Counted from the first letter of the stretch, positions 27,971 through 36,252 are shown. The stretch: 36,252 nucleotides of DNA from Sporisorium sorghi (GCA_023212695.1 JALCCG010000218.1:1-36252), one strand, 5' to 3'. Notes: generated from the sequence alone by a model not told the origin. A program made the numbers and translations.

Positions 27971-27978
27971 TATAAAAA
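27971..27978 (+). promoter_or_regulatory. INO1 TATA box
   Basis: TATAAAAA, followed by GG, lies 354 nt upstream of the INO1 start codon and just before a pyrimidine-rich stretch (TCTTTCTTTCCTCCCCCC) typical of fungal transcription starts. This predicts a leader of about 300 nt. Confidence 0.6.
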
Positions 27979-28254
27979 GGTCCTCGTTTTCCTATCATTC
28001 TCTTTCTTTCCTCCCCCCTCTCATCATCGTATACTACCCCAGTATCTCATCTTTGATTGACTTTCGTCCTCAGTACTCTCACTCAGCCAACACCCAATCG
28101 TCCTTGCAAGTCATTGTCTCAACCACAGGACTTGCATACCCTCAACCGTTGCCCACCATTTTCTCCAACCAGCTCTGCTCGTCGCACAACTCCTACAGGG
28201 GCAGCAAGCACACCGCTCCTGCCTTCCTCGCAGCGCATTAAAGCTCTTCTAGTC

Positions 28255-28280
28255 AAAAAAAAAAAAAAAAAAAAAAAAAA
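28255..28280 (+). repeat. A26 tract in the INO1 leader
   Basis: Twenty-six A on the coding strand, ending 44 nt before the INO1 ATG and about 280 nt after the TATA box. It should therefore be transcribed as an A-tract in the 5' UTR. Confidence 0.85.
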
Positions 28281-28324
28281 TCTTTTTTGAATTCCTCCTC
28301 TCCTCTCTTAATCAATCCGCAAGC

Positions 28325-30016
28325 ATGGCTCCTGTCGCTAACGGAAACAACGCCGCCAACGGCAACTCGGCCAACGGCAACGGCGCCAACGTGCCCATCA
28401 ACCCCACCAACGCTCGCCACGAACAGCGCGAGTTCATCCGCGTCAACTCGGACAAGGTCAAGTACACCCCCGACACCATCACCTCGGACTACGAGTACCT
28501 CAACACCCACGTCGAGAAGGTTCACCACGACGATGGCACCACCGAGTACGTCGCTACCCCCATCCAGCGCCAGTACCAGTTCAAGACCGAGCGCAAGGTG
28601 CCCCGCACCGGTCTCATGATGGTCGGCTGGGGTGGTAACAACGGTACCACCATCACCGCCACCATCCTCGCCAACAAGCACAACATCACTTGGCACAACA
28701 AGGACGGCCTCCAGGTTCCCAACTACTACGGCTCCATCGTGCGCGCCTCCACCATCCGTCTCGGCACCGACCCTGCCACCGGCAAGGACGTCTGGGTCCC
28801 CTTCTCCAACGTTCTCCCCATGGTCCACCCCAACGACCTCGTCCTCGGCGGTTGGGACATCTCGGGTCTCCCCATGGACCAGGCCATGACCCGCGCCAAG
28901 GTGCTCGACTACGACCTCCAGCGCCAGGTTGCGCCTTACATGGCCGAGATGAAGCCCCTTGCTTCGGTCTACTACCCTGACTTTATCGCCCAGAACCAGG
29001 AGGAGCGTGCCGACAACGTGCTCCCCGGTCAGTCCAAGGCCGCCCACGTCGAGCAGATCCGTGCCGACATCCGCGAGTTCAAGCGCCAGAACAGCCTCGA
29101 CCAGGTCATCGTCGTCTGGACCGCCAACACCGAGCGATACTCCGAGATCCTCCCCGGCGTCAACGACACGGCCGACAACCTGCTCAAGTCGGTCGAGCAG
29201 AACCACGACGAGGTCTCGCCCTCCACCATCTTTGCCATCGCCTGCATCCTCGAGAACGCTCCTTACGTCAACGGTGCTCCCCAGAACACCTTTGTGCCCG
29301 GCTGCATCCAGCTCGCCGAGAAGCACAAGGCCTTCATTGGCGGTGACGACCTCAAGACTGGTCAGACCAAGGTCAAGTCGGTGCTCGCCGAGTTCCTCGT
29401 CAACGCCGGTATCAAGCCGCTCTCGATTGCCTCGTACAACCACCTGGGTAACAACGACGGCTACAACCTGAGCTCGCAGCGTCAGTTCAAGTCCAAGGAG
29501 ATCTCCAAGTCGTCGGTCGTCGACGACTGCTGTGCTGCCAACCACCTACTCTACAAGCCTGCTGTTCCTGGCAAGAAGACGGCTGACGGCAAGGCCGACA
29601 AGGGCGAGCACCCGGACCACTGCATCGTCATCAAGTACCAGCCTGCCGTCGGCGACCAGAAGGTGGCCATGGACGACTACACCTCGGAGCTGTGCATGGG
29701 CGGCCGCAACAGGCTCTACGTGACCAACCTGTGCGAGGACTCGCTGCTCGCCTCGCCCCTGCTGCTCGACTTGACCATCCTGGCCGAGCTCATGACCAGG
29801 ATCACCTACAAGGCCGGTGCCGACGACAAGGAGTGGAACTCGATGTACTCGGTTCTCTCGCTCCTGTCGTACTCGCTCAAGGCTCCTGTCGTCAAGCCGG
29901 GCACTGACGTCGTCAACTCGCTCAACAGGCAGCGCGCTGCTTGCACCAACTTTATGCGTGCTTGTCTCGGTCTGGCACCCGAGTCGGACCTCTTGCTCGA
30001 GACCAGGGTTTGGTGA
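28325..30016 (+). CDS. INO1: Inositol-3-phosphate synthase
   Basis: Converts glucose-6-phosphate to 1D-myo-inositol-3-phosphate with NAD+, the committed step of inositol synthesis, in the cytosol. The 563-residue length is close to the eukaryotic norm plus a 25-residue Asn/Ala/Gly-rich N-terminus. Diagnostic blocks are the NAD-binding GWGGNNGTTITA (101-112), the family motif SYNHLGNNDGYNLS (starting at 370), QFKSKEISKSSVVDD and LCEDSLLASPLLLDL. The sequence is intact. Codon use is strongly biased to C-ending codons, more than in most neighbours, which suggests high expression. The ATG at 28325 is the first ATG downstream of the TATA box. Its product feeds phosphatidylinositol and GPI synthesis. 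It is convergent with the multicopper oxidase gene. Confidence 0.98.
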   Translation: MAPVANGNNAANGNSANGNGANVPINPTNARHEQREFIRVNSDKVKYTPDTITSDYEYLNTHVEKVHHDDGTTEYVATPIQRQYQFKTERKVPRTGLMMVGWGGNNGTTITATILANKHNITWHNKDGLQVPNYYGSIVRASTIRLGTDPATGKDVWVPFSNVLPMVHPNDLVLGGWDISGLPMDQAMTRAKVLDYDLQRQVAPYMAEMKPLASVYYPDFIAQNQEERADNVLPGQSKAAHVEQIRADIREFKRQNSLDQVIVVWTANTERYSEILPGVNDTADNLLKSVEQNHDEVSPSTIFAIACILENAPYVNGAPQNTFVPGCIQLAEKHKAFIGGDDLKTGQTKVKSVLAEFLVNAGIKPLSIASYNHLGNNDGYNLSSQRQFKSKEISKSSVVDDCCAANHLLYKPAVPGKKTADGKADKGEHPDHCIVIKYQPAVGDQKVAMDDYTSELCMGGRNRLYVTNLCEDSLLASPLLLDLTILAELMTRITYKAGADDKEWNSMYSVLSLLSYSLKAPVVKPGTDVVNSLNRQRAACTNFMRACLGLAPESDLLLETRVW

Positions 30017-30474
30017 GCGTAGCGACGACGGACGAAGGTGTGGGCAAAACAGCCAGTGTTGTTCGCATCTCCCGAGCTTTGTCACTGCCGCACGATGTTG
30101 GTCAAAAAATCGAGATTGCGTCTTGAAGGCTGAAGGTGGAGTCGGATGAAGCGTGCTCATTGCTTGTCGACTACGTTTCCTTCAGCTACCTTTGTTCGTT
30201 GGAAATCGAATGGAAAGACGTTCAATCTCTCTTTCTCGTGCGTTGCTTGTGTGTGATGAGTTGAGTGTCGCTTGTTTGGCGACCGAGTGACGAATGTGTG
30301 GCTCAATGAAGCGACATGTAGCCATGCATGTCTTCGCACTCCATCATGCTCTCAACTCAACTCAGACGGCTACAATCACACACCTTCACAGGGTCAAGCA
30401 AGCACAATCGACGTCGAAGCGTGTGTCTATGAATCTCTATAACATTGCGTAGGCGACCAAATGAAGAGCTTGAC
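30017..30474. other. Convergent 3' region INO1 / multicopper oxidase
   Basis: This 458-bp stretch lies between two stop codons and holds both 3' UTRs. No gene or repeat was recognised. Confidence 0.65.
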
Positions 30475-32790
30475 CTAAAACAAAGTAGTGACATTCTGAT
30501 CGTACTGGAGATACGCCATATCCAGGCCCTCGACGGTCTGCTTCTTGGCCCCGCCCTGCGTCTGCACCTCCTTGGGCCAGTACATGCCCGTCCTATCCGC
30601 GAGCACATCGGGCGCAATCGTCCAGACCGTTGCCATGCCCATCTCGAGATGGAACTGGATATGGCAGTGCAGCAGGAACACGCCCGCGTTCTCCTTCTGC
30701 ACTTTGTAGCGCAACACGGTCCAGCCGGCGTCCTCTACGGTCGGGTTGGGCACCGTCTGGCCGAGGTACGCTGCGCCGGGGCTGGCGTATGCGACGCTCG
30801 TGTCGCGTTGGATGGGGCGGGTGAAGCCGTCCTGGGGCGTGGGGTTCGAGTAGAGCTTCTCGAGGCGCTGGAACGAAAACGTGCCCGGTTGCGCGGTGCG
30901 CGTGTGATACTTGTGCGAGTGCAGGTGCCACGGGTGGATCTCGGCCGACGCTGACAGCGCAGAGGGCTTGTTGATCAGCACGATGTCCACCACCTCGTCT
31001 GCTTGGGCGAAGTACATGTTCAGCCCCGCGTCGTAGCCTTGTTTCCAGTGACGTCTGGAGGCGGCGGCGGTTTCGGCGCTGTTCGAGGTGTCGATGATAG
31101 GTTGAGGGGTGGCGCTGTTGGGCGAGCCGATGTCGTTGTACGTCGTCGGGTTGTACATTGCGCTTTCGAACTGCGAGCGGGTCGGGAAGGTTATGTCGCC
31201 GAGAAAGGTCCGGACTAGGTAGGGTTGGGAGGTGGGCGGGTCGGTATCGTCGAACGTCTTACCGTTTTCGTCCCATCTGACGCCCTTGGTGGAGGGGTAG
31301 AACTTGACCTGCTGCGTATCGATCACCACGGTGCGCGTCACCTGCTCGTCCGAAGGCATCGGGCTCGAATACCACCACTCGGGCCCGCCCTTCCTCGACA
31401 GCGGTGCCAGTTGCGAGGTCACCCAGCCGAACGTCTCGGCGGGTAGCAGCTGCACGTCCTTCTGGCCCGGGAGGAGCTTCAGCGGCGGCGTCCCCGGCTT
31501 GGGGGAAGCGGAAGGGTAGACGATCTTGATCCACATACTCGGGCCGGCGCGCCAGCGCGACTCGACGCGCATCCAGTACACCCCACCCGCTCCATCCTTG
31601 CGCACTTGCTCCCGAGACCGCGCGGTGTAGAGCGCAGAGTAGCGCTGGCCCGTGGTGAACTCGACGCGGTCCACGTCCAGCGCATCGAGGTACGTGCCGT
31701 CCGCCTCGATCAGCGTGAGCTTCTCCAGCGGCACGGGCTGCGCTGGCGTGGTGGCTGTCGCGCTCGCCGAGCTGTACGGCGTAGCGGTGGGTTGCAGGAT
31801 GGCGAGGCTGACGTACATGAGCGAAGTTGCGCCGATGATGCGCAGACGGTAGGTTTTGTCGTAGTCGACGTGGATTGCGGGGTAGTCGCGTGGGAGGGAT
31901 TCGCAGTGCGGTGGTGCGGAGGCGGAGCATGAGAGGTTGATCTTGTCCGCGCGGGTCTGGTTGCACGCTGCCGGTGTAGCTGATGGAGCAGATTGGCCGT
32001 TGAGCAGCAGCTTGCTCGGGCTACCTGGCCACACGAACGGATCTCCGTTCAGCTGCTGCTGCACAAGGCTCACGGAGCTATAACCAAACCAGTCGCCCAC
32101 AGCGAGCACGCGGTCCTCGTCATACTTGTACGGCGCCCGCTTACTGCTCCTCCCATCGTCCGCCAACCCCACGCTACCCTGCACGTCAACAAACTGCACG
32201 CTCCCCGGCTGCTTCTCCGCCTGAACAGTCGCATCGCCCGGATCGACAAACTCTTCCCCCTCAGGATCGTCCACCACCACCGCCCCGTACGCCGTCATCG
32301 CCTGCACCCCCACATGACTATGATACAAATACGTCCCCTTATCCTCCCTCGTCAGCGGGATGCGATAATCAAAAAAATTGCCGGGGCGTACAGGCCACTG
32401 GCTGACCATCATCGTGCCGTCCATAACGGGGTGCATGCGCATGCTCAGCCCGTGGAAGTGCATCGTCAAGTTGCCCCCGTTGGCGGTCTCTGTGGGGGGC
32501 AGGGAGTTGTGCACGCGGATTTGGAGGATCTCGCCGGCACGTGCGCGGAGGGTGGGGCCGGGAAGGGTGCCGTTGGCGACGGTGGTGGGGCCGAACGGCT
32601 CGCATGACCGCCAGAGGGTGGTGGAGGTTATGTTGAGGTTGTAGTGGCGGACGGTTACGCGGCGTGGGGTGGGAGGAGCGCGAGGGGTGAAGGTTATGTC
32701 GCTGGGTCGGGCGTGCGATGTGGCGAGGAAGAGGAGGAGGAGAGGGAGGAGGAGGGGGAGGAGCGCATGGTGGAGCACGGTGAGCTTCAT
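30475..32790 (-). CDS. Secreted multicopper oxidase (laccase / fungal ascorbate oxidase-like)
   Basis: Blue copper enzyme that couples one-electron oxidation of a substrate to reduction of O2 to water; predicted extracellular. The 771-residue protein has a signal peptide (hydrophobic Leu-rich core about 9-22, likely cleavage near 27). All four copper motifs are intact: HFHGL (111-115), YHSHVG (156-161), HPWHLHSH (619-626) and HCHIQFH (708-714) with Met719 as the predicted axial T1 residue. N-glycosylation sequons occur at Asn53, Asn73 and Asn107. The PVMDGTMMVSQWPV segment and the overall order suggest the fungal L-ascorbate oxidase-type branch; a laccase is the alternative. There is no C-terminal membrane anchor, so a Fet3-type ferroxidase is unlikely. 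At 771 residues it is longer than typical laccases. Substrate is not inferable. The ATG at 32790 directly precedes the signal peptide. Confidence 0.93.
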   Translation of the reverse strand: MKLTVLHHALLPLLLPLLLLFLATSHARPSDITFTPRAPPTPRRVTVRHYNLNITSTTLWRSCEPFGPTTVANGTLPGPTLRARAGEILQIRVHNSLPPTETANGGNLTMHFHGLSMRMHPVMDGTMMVSQWPVRPGNFFDYRIPLTREDKGTYLYHSHVGVQAMTAYGAVVVDDPEGEEFVDPGDATVQAEKQPGSVQFVDVQGSVGLADDGRSSKRAPYKYDEDRVLAVGDWFGYSSVSLVQQQLNGDPFVWPGSPSKLLLNGQSAPSATPAACNQTRADKINLSCSASAPPHCESLPRDYPAIHVDYDKTYRLRIIGATSLMYVSLAILQPTATPYSSASATATTPAQPVPLEKLTLIEADGTYLDALDVDRVEFTTGQRYSALYTARSREQVRKDGAGGVYWMRVESRWRAGPSMWIKIVYPSASPKPGTPPLKLLPGQKDVQLLPAETFGWVTSQLAPLSRKGGPEWWYSSPMPSDEQVTRTVVIDTQQVKFYPSTKGVRWDENGKTFDDTDPPTSQPYLVRTFLGDITFPTRSQFESAMYNPTTYNDIGSPNSATPQPIIDTSNSAETAAASRRHWKQGYDAGLNMYFAQADEVVDIVLINKPSALSASAEIHPWHLHSHKYHTRTAQPGTFSFQRLEKLYSNPTPQDGFTRPIQRDTSVAYASPGAAYLGQTVPNPTVEDAGWTVLRYKVQKENAGVFLLHCHIQFHLEMGMATVWTIAPDVLADRTGMYWPKEVQTQGGAKKQTVEGLDMAYLQYDQNVTTLF

Positions 32791-34228
32791 GGTGGCGAGA
32801 TGTGCTGTGTACGCCAGTCAAGTGCTGGAGTGTGTACTACAGCGAGGTTGGGTGAAGAAGAGGGGAGGTGGTGGTGAGGAGGGAACGGTATAAGTACGTC
32901 TCTCATCCACCTTCACAGCGAGGACAAAGCTCGCTGCAGCATAAACAGCGCACCAACCTGCAGGGTTCAGCACGGCACCACCGGCAGCCTAACCCTCCGT
33001 TCCGGCACAGCATTTGAAACCCGAATCCCTTCCTTCATCCTCCTTCACCCATCCGAGCGTATCGCAGCCTTCATCCGGAGCGAGAGTTCTCCTCACCCTT
33101 TAGTTTCCTCTACAGTGCCGAGTATTAGCCCCACTGCAGTATGACACCAGTCGGAAACCCGAGTCTGCACGACAAAGGGGCCCGTCCGTCCGACCGGTGA
33201 CTTGTTCCTGAAGCCCCACCAGCCTGCACCCACTTCCAGCAGCGAAGTGGGACGCCAGAGTGGGATCTCAACCAGCCCCACTTGCTTACAGCATCTGATG
33301 GAAAGCGCTATTTTCGCTCGGCGCCATGTCACAGTGAAGCGATGCTGCCAGTGGGCCCAGGGCCCTCACTGCTTCATTTTACCCAACCTTTGGGCGGTAT
33401 CCGACGTTGCCTGTGGGCCAATGCAGCGCCTCGTGACAGCTGTTGCGGCGGTCCGCTCGTTGCATAGCGACAGGAAATGCGGGGCACGCAGAGGGTAGCG
33501 GAGTCGGAGCTTTGATGCTTCCCCCCCAACCAGCAGGCGTCTCAGTGGCGAGAGAGGGCCTGGACCCACTGTCCCACCCGACCTCGCTCACCGGGGCTCT
33601 CACACTCCGTAAAAGGGCTTCGACACATGAAGGTGTATGCAATTGGGCTGCGTTCGGCAGCAGTGGGGTGTGCGAACAATAGCGACACGTTAGGGGTAAA
33701 CTTCAGATGCCGCGGTCCGCTCACACCTTCTCAGCCGAGCCTAGTCGACGCTCGGCCTGGCTCTTCTGTCCGGCAGCTCGGCGTCGCAGTCAACAAGGTG
33801 TGGCAAGCGCGGCACAGCATGCATGAGTAGATCGGCGAGGCCTTGTTGACCGCTGCAGAAGACTGGGCAGCATCAGCCGACCCGCCGGCGGCGCAAGCGA
33901 GCTGCTGCGCTGTTTGGCAGATTATTTTTTTTTTTTTTTCCCCAGCGAAACCGGTCCGAATGCGCGGTCCGGTCAATGCTCGGCTGAAGGAAAGCCTATT
34001 CTTAGGGCATGCTTAGGAACGCCTCGATGCAATCGGGATCGTGTGCTGGGCTTCTTCAGCTGCTCAATGCCCGTCGTCGCTCCGGAGCAGAGACTTCGTC
34101 TAGCAACAGTCGTTCTATGAACAGAACCTTGGTTTGTGACATGTCAAGGAGGTCTGGTGTTGCTCGGACGAGTTGTGCAACTGCCTTTCTCACGCCAGAC
34201 ACTCTAGCCACTAGGATATCGAATCGGT
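32791..34228. other. Gene-free region between two minus-strand genes
   Basis: These 1.44 kb hold the multicopper oxidase promoter and the ALG10 3' region; no gene is supported. A T15 run lies at 33925-33939. An exact 10-bp inverted repeat (GTCAACAAGG / CCTTGTTGAC) lies at 33789-33798 and 33841-33850. The segment 33100-33900 is G/C-rich with no long frame of credible composition. A 66-codon open stretch runs from the ALG10 end to 34057 on the minus strand without a known domain. Confidence 0.55.
33789..33850. repeat. 10-bp inverted repeat, possible hairpin
   Basis: The arms at 33789-33798 and 33841-33850 are exactly complementary with a 42-nt loop. It could be a small terminator-like or relic structure; no flanking duplication was found. 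Confidence 0.4.
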
Positions 34229-36088
34229 CTACCAAATGAACCGCATAACCGTCCCTTCACTCCTGACCCGATCCACCGCATCGGCTTCCCACTCAAACGG
34301 CCGCCCCACGAACAGCGCCACAGTCACCGCGTTCACGACCGCATACACCGCCGCTTCCAACCCGAGCCACGTCCACCTTCCCCCTCTTTCCCCATCCCCG
34401 GGCTGACACATGACCCTGAGCACCACGTACGGCAACAAATAGTACCGCGGCTCGATCAGCGGTGTCGGCACGAGCGTCGCCGCCGTCGCCAGCCAGAACA
34501 GCACGCCGAGCAGAGCCGAGCGGGTGCGCGCGAGCGCCGTGCCCCACGCGATGAGTGCGAGCGCGTACACCGGCACAGCTGCGTACCGAGGCTGGACGGT
34601 GAGCAGGGGCAGGCTGTACGACCGCCGAAAAGCGCGCCAGAGGTAGAACGTGTAGTGCCGGTTGTCTGCGAGCAGGAACGGGTGCTCGAGCGTGTATCTA
34701 TCCACCGCAACGTAGAACGCTGCCAGTGCGAGTGCGAGTGTGGTTAGCGAGGAAGCTGAGCCGACTGATGCTTGGGCTAGTGCTTCGAGTGCCGTTCGAG
34801 CGGTCTGTAGTGTCGACTTTGAGCTGGTGGGTTTGGTCGACACTGCGGCGAGACTGAACAGCAGCGGGAATACGCCGAACCCGGAGGCAAACGCTAAAAA
34901 GTAGCCCATCTGCGCCAGATGCACCCCAGCCTGGTGATTGCTCTTGTCGCCTAGCACGATGCTGCCGTTCCAGCGGATGAACCAGGCACATCCTGCGAGT
35001 ATGGGTGCCAGCGGCAGGGCATTCGCCGACACCACGCGCCAGAATTTCCAACTGCTCTGCTTCCCCACCACCGCTCCAAGTGCAGCTCGCACCTCTGCTG
35101 TCAACCCTGTCTTTCTCTCTCCAGCGGGAGACAGCCGCGCAACCCGACCAAGCACCGCTTGAGCAGCGCAGAACCCGACCCACACGATGTTTGTCTGCCG
35201 CACCAGCACTGACCACGTCGACGCGAGTGCGATCAACACGCCTGTTCGGATCGAGGGACGCTGGTTGAGGTCGTTATACAGCGTCCACGTGGCAAGTACG
35301 AGCCAGATAGAGGCGAGGTCGGTGTAGTACAGAAAGCCGAAGAACCAGAGCGGCGGGAGGAAGCAGACTGTACATGCGACGGCCATGGTGTACGGTGTTG
35401 CCTCTTTGCGTTTGGGCGATCGGGGCAGCGATGGTGGGTGTACAGATGCAGGTGGTGCATCGTGTGTGGTGATGGTGGGAGGGTCGATAGCGGGCAGATC
35501 GTCGTCGTGAGAGGTGGTAGGAGTGGGCGGCTGTTCGAGCTTCGCTTTCGCCTGAAGGTGCTGAATGTCTTTGCGCGAGATGGCTTTCTTCGCTGGTGCT
35601 TTACGTGGTTGTCCGACACTCGTCCCGCTGTTAGTCTGCCCCTGCTCGTCATTCTGCCGAATCACCCTCGCCACCAGCACAGGCAGCGTCAGCAACAGCA
35701 CCAGATTCGTACTCCTCAACCATGCCACATCGACACACTCCCACCCCGGCAACAACCGTGCCAGTCCCACCGAGATCGCATACAGCCCCGGCGGCGTCGT
35801 CAGCTTCGCATCGTACTGCACACCCCGCAGCTTCTGCCACACCTGCCGCACATCCGCCAAAGAAGTTTCGGACAGCGCTGAGCAGTACCGCTGCGCCTGG
35901 AGGATGTGGAAGATCTCGTCGATGTACGGCGTCGGCTGGGTGCGCGAGACGAGTGTCGATGCGAGCACGGTGAGGGTGATCAAGACGAGCGTGGGGATGT
36001 GCTGCGCCAGTGGGATCGGTGACGGTGAGCGGTGTGGTGGAGGCATGTTGAGGGGGGGGGGGGGGAGAAAGGCCAGCTTGTCTCCCAT
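34229..36088 (-). CDS. ALG10: Dolichyl-P-Glc alpha-1,2-glucosyltransferase (ALG10/DIE2)
   Basis: ER multispanning enzyme that adds the third and last glucose to the lipid-linked N-glycan precursor, completing the Glc3Man9GlcNAc2 donor. Family signatures are the luminal PYIDEIFHILQAQRYC (54-69, with Asp57-Glu58) and LTTPPGLY (96-103), followed by many hydrophobic segments. The chain ends in MRFIW, matching the conserved RFMW end of the family. From the ATG at 36088 it has 619 residues, longer than the human protein (about 473), largely because of a hydrophilic Pro/Lys-rich loop around residues 150-230. A C13 homopolymer (plus-strand G13 at 36053-36065) lies between this ATG and a second in-frame ATG at 36047, which would give 605 residues and also precedes all conserved sequence. 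The frame upstream to 36148 begins with TTG and is not used. Confidence 0.94.
   Translation of the reverse strand: MGDKLAFLPPPPLNMPPPHRSPSPIPLAQHIPTLVLITLTVLASTLVSRTQPTPYIDEIFHILQAQRYCSALSETSLADVRQVWQKLRGVQYDAKLTTPPGLYAISVGLARLLPGWECVDVAWLRSTNLVLLLTLPVLVARVIRQNDEQGQTNSGTSVGQPRKAPAKKAISRKDIQHLQAKAKLEQPPTPTTSHDDDLPAIDPPTITTHDAPPASVHPPSLPRSPKRKEATPYTMAVACTVCFLPPLWFFGFLYYTDLASIWLVLATWTLYNDLNQRPSIRTGVLIALASTWSVLVRQTNIVWVGFCAAQAVLGRVARLSPAGERKTGLTAEVRAALGAVVGKQSSWKFWRVVSANALPLAPILAGCAWFIRWNGSIVLGDKSNHQAGVHLAQMGYFLAFASGFGVFPLLFSLAAVSTKPTSSKSTLQTARTALEALAQASVGSASSLTTLALALAAFYVAVDRYTLEHPFLLADNRHYTFYLWRAFRRSYSLPLLTVQPRYAAVPVYALALIAWGTALARTRSALLGVLFWLATAATLVPTPLIEPRYYLLPYVVLRVMCQPGDGERGGRWTWLGLEAAVYAVVNAVTVALFVGRPFEWEADAVDRVRSEGTVMRFIW
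36053..36065 (-). repeat. C13 tract inside the ALG10 N-terminus
   Basis: Thirteen C on the coding strand encode a Pro run between the candidate starts at 36088 and 36047. A one-base slip would put the upstream ATG out of frame and leave only the second ATG functional. Confidence 0.85.
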
Positions 36089-36174
36089 TTTGCTGTCGTG
36101 GTGGAAGGAAGAGAGAGTCGATGGATGGTTTGTGCACTCTTTCTCCAAATGCTCCGCGGAGAGCGTTGTCTGAC

Positions 36175-36252
<78 letters not shown>
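36089..36252. other. ALG10 upstream region ending in T76
   Basis: Eighty-eight bases of leader or promoter lie before a T76 run at 36177-36252 that reaches the window edge. On the ALG10 strand it is an A tract starting 89 nt before the ATG. The length is at the limit of reliable assembly. Confidence 0.7.
36177..36252. repeat. T76 homopolymer at the window end
   Basis: Seventy-six uninterrupted T to the last base. It is either a true poly(dA:dT) tract like the shorter ones at other gene starts, or a contig-end artefact. Confidence 0.85.

Larger units (their letters stand above)
26841..28324. other. Hook 3' region and INO1 promoter
   Basis: No gene is supported in these 1.48 kb; frames of up to about 180 codons have no domain and poor composition. 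Features are a GT11 microsatellite (27331-27352), a T14 run (27776-27789), a TATA box (27971-27978), a C/T-rich ATG-free leader and an A26 run (28255-28280). The plus strand has no ATG from 27595 to 28324. Confidence 0.65.

Noticed and set aside
28253..29545. 430-codon antisense frame over INO1
   Set aside because: Val/Leu/Gly-rich antisense shadow of a strongly biased gene; it ends in a Phe run encoded by the A26 tract.
33690..33695. TTAGGG telomere-type hexamer
   Set aside because: Single copy only; no tandem array, so no subtelomeric evidence.
34140..34225. tRNA-like stretch on the minus strand (A-box-like TGGCTAGAGTG, B-box-like GATTCGATATCC)
   Set aside because: The two boxes are in the wrong order, no acceptor stem pairs, and no cloverleaf could be drawn. 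The B-box-like piece directly follows the ALG10 stop.
34057..34254. 66-codon open stretch on the minus strand past the ALG10 end
   Set aside because: It overlaps the end of ALG10, lacks a suitable ATG start and shows no domain; such lengths occur by chance in GC-rich DNA.
1..36252. CRISPR arrays, bacterial operons, integrated phage
   Set aside because: No spaced repeats or bacterial gene signatures; genes are eukaryotic with spliceosomal introns.

Overview
The window is a nuclear contig segment of a basidiomycete fungus, most probably a smut (Ustilaginales). The basis is GC-rich, C/G-ending codon use, few introns (GT-AG, 74-290 nt in the three spliced genes), long low-complexity extensions on conserved proteins, and a hook adaptor gene resembling the Hok1 family described in Ustilago maydis. 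The species cannot be named from sequence alone. No phage, plasmid, CRISPR, rRNA or intact tRNA is seen, and no complete transposon. Gene content is housekeeping and cell biology, not a biosynthetic or effector cluster.

Layout. 1-3052: translation factor eIF5 (minus), then an intergenic stretch with a foldback, MITE-like element at 2449-2566. 3053-6448: peroxisomal Lon protease (plus). 6449-8426: gene-free, its second half a 1.06-kb ATG-free leader of the next gene. 8427-11318: RSC1/2-like bromodomain-BAH chromatin-remodeller subunit. 12294-14038: two-exon SCD6/LSM14 decapping factor. 14635-15201: small predicted membrane protein of unknown function (minus). 15868-17295: GPI mannosyltransferase 2 (minus). 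17647-18349: three-exon ARL5-type GTPase. 18811-19803: tRNA m3C methyltransferase, tail to tail with the two-exon TRAPP subunit TRS31 (19857-20966, minus). 21280-23352: SIKE/FGFR1OP2-like STRIPAK coiled-coil protein (minus), divergent from the hook adaptor (24045-26840). 28325-30016: inositol-3-phosphate synthase. 30475-32790: secreted multicopper oxidase (minus). 34229-36088: ALG10 glucosyltransferase (minus).

Five proteins act in the secretory or endosomal system: GPI18 and ALG10 in the ER, ARL5 and TRS31 at the Golgi, and the hook adaptor on early endosomes. INO1 supplies inositol for phosphatidylinositol and GPI. They are interleaved with unrelated genes and do not form an operon-like unit.

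The most notable non-coding signals are long uninterrupted poly(A)/poly(T) tracts at several gene starts, strand-specific absence of ATG from leaders (strongest before the RSC gene), two overlapping two-codon uORFs just before the hook gene, the foldback element at 2449-2566, and a C13 tract between two candidate starts of ALG10. The most notable coding signal is the RSC1/2-like protein, which has one visible bromodomain with His where the acetyl-lysine-binding Asn is expected.
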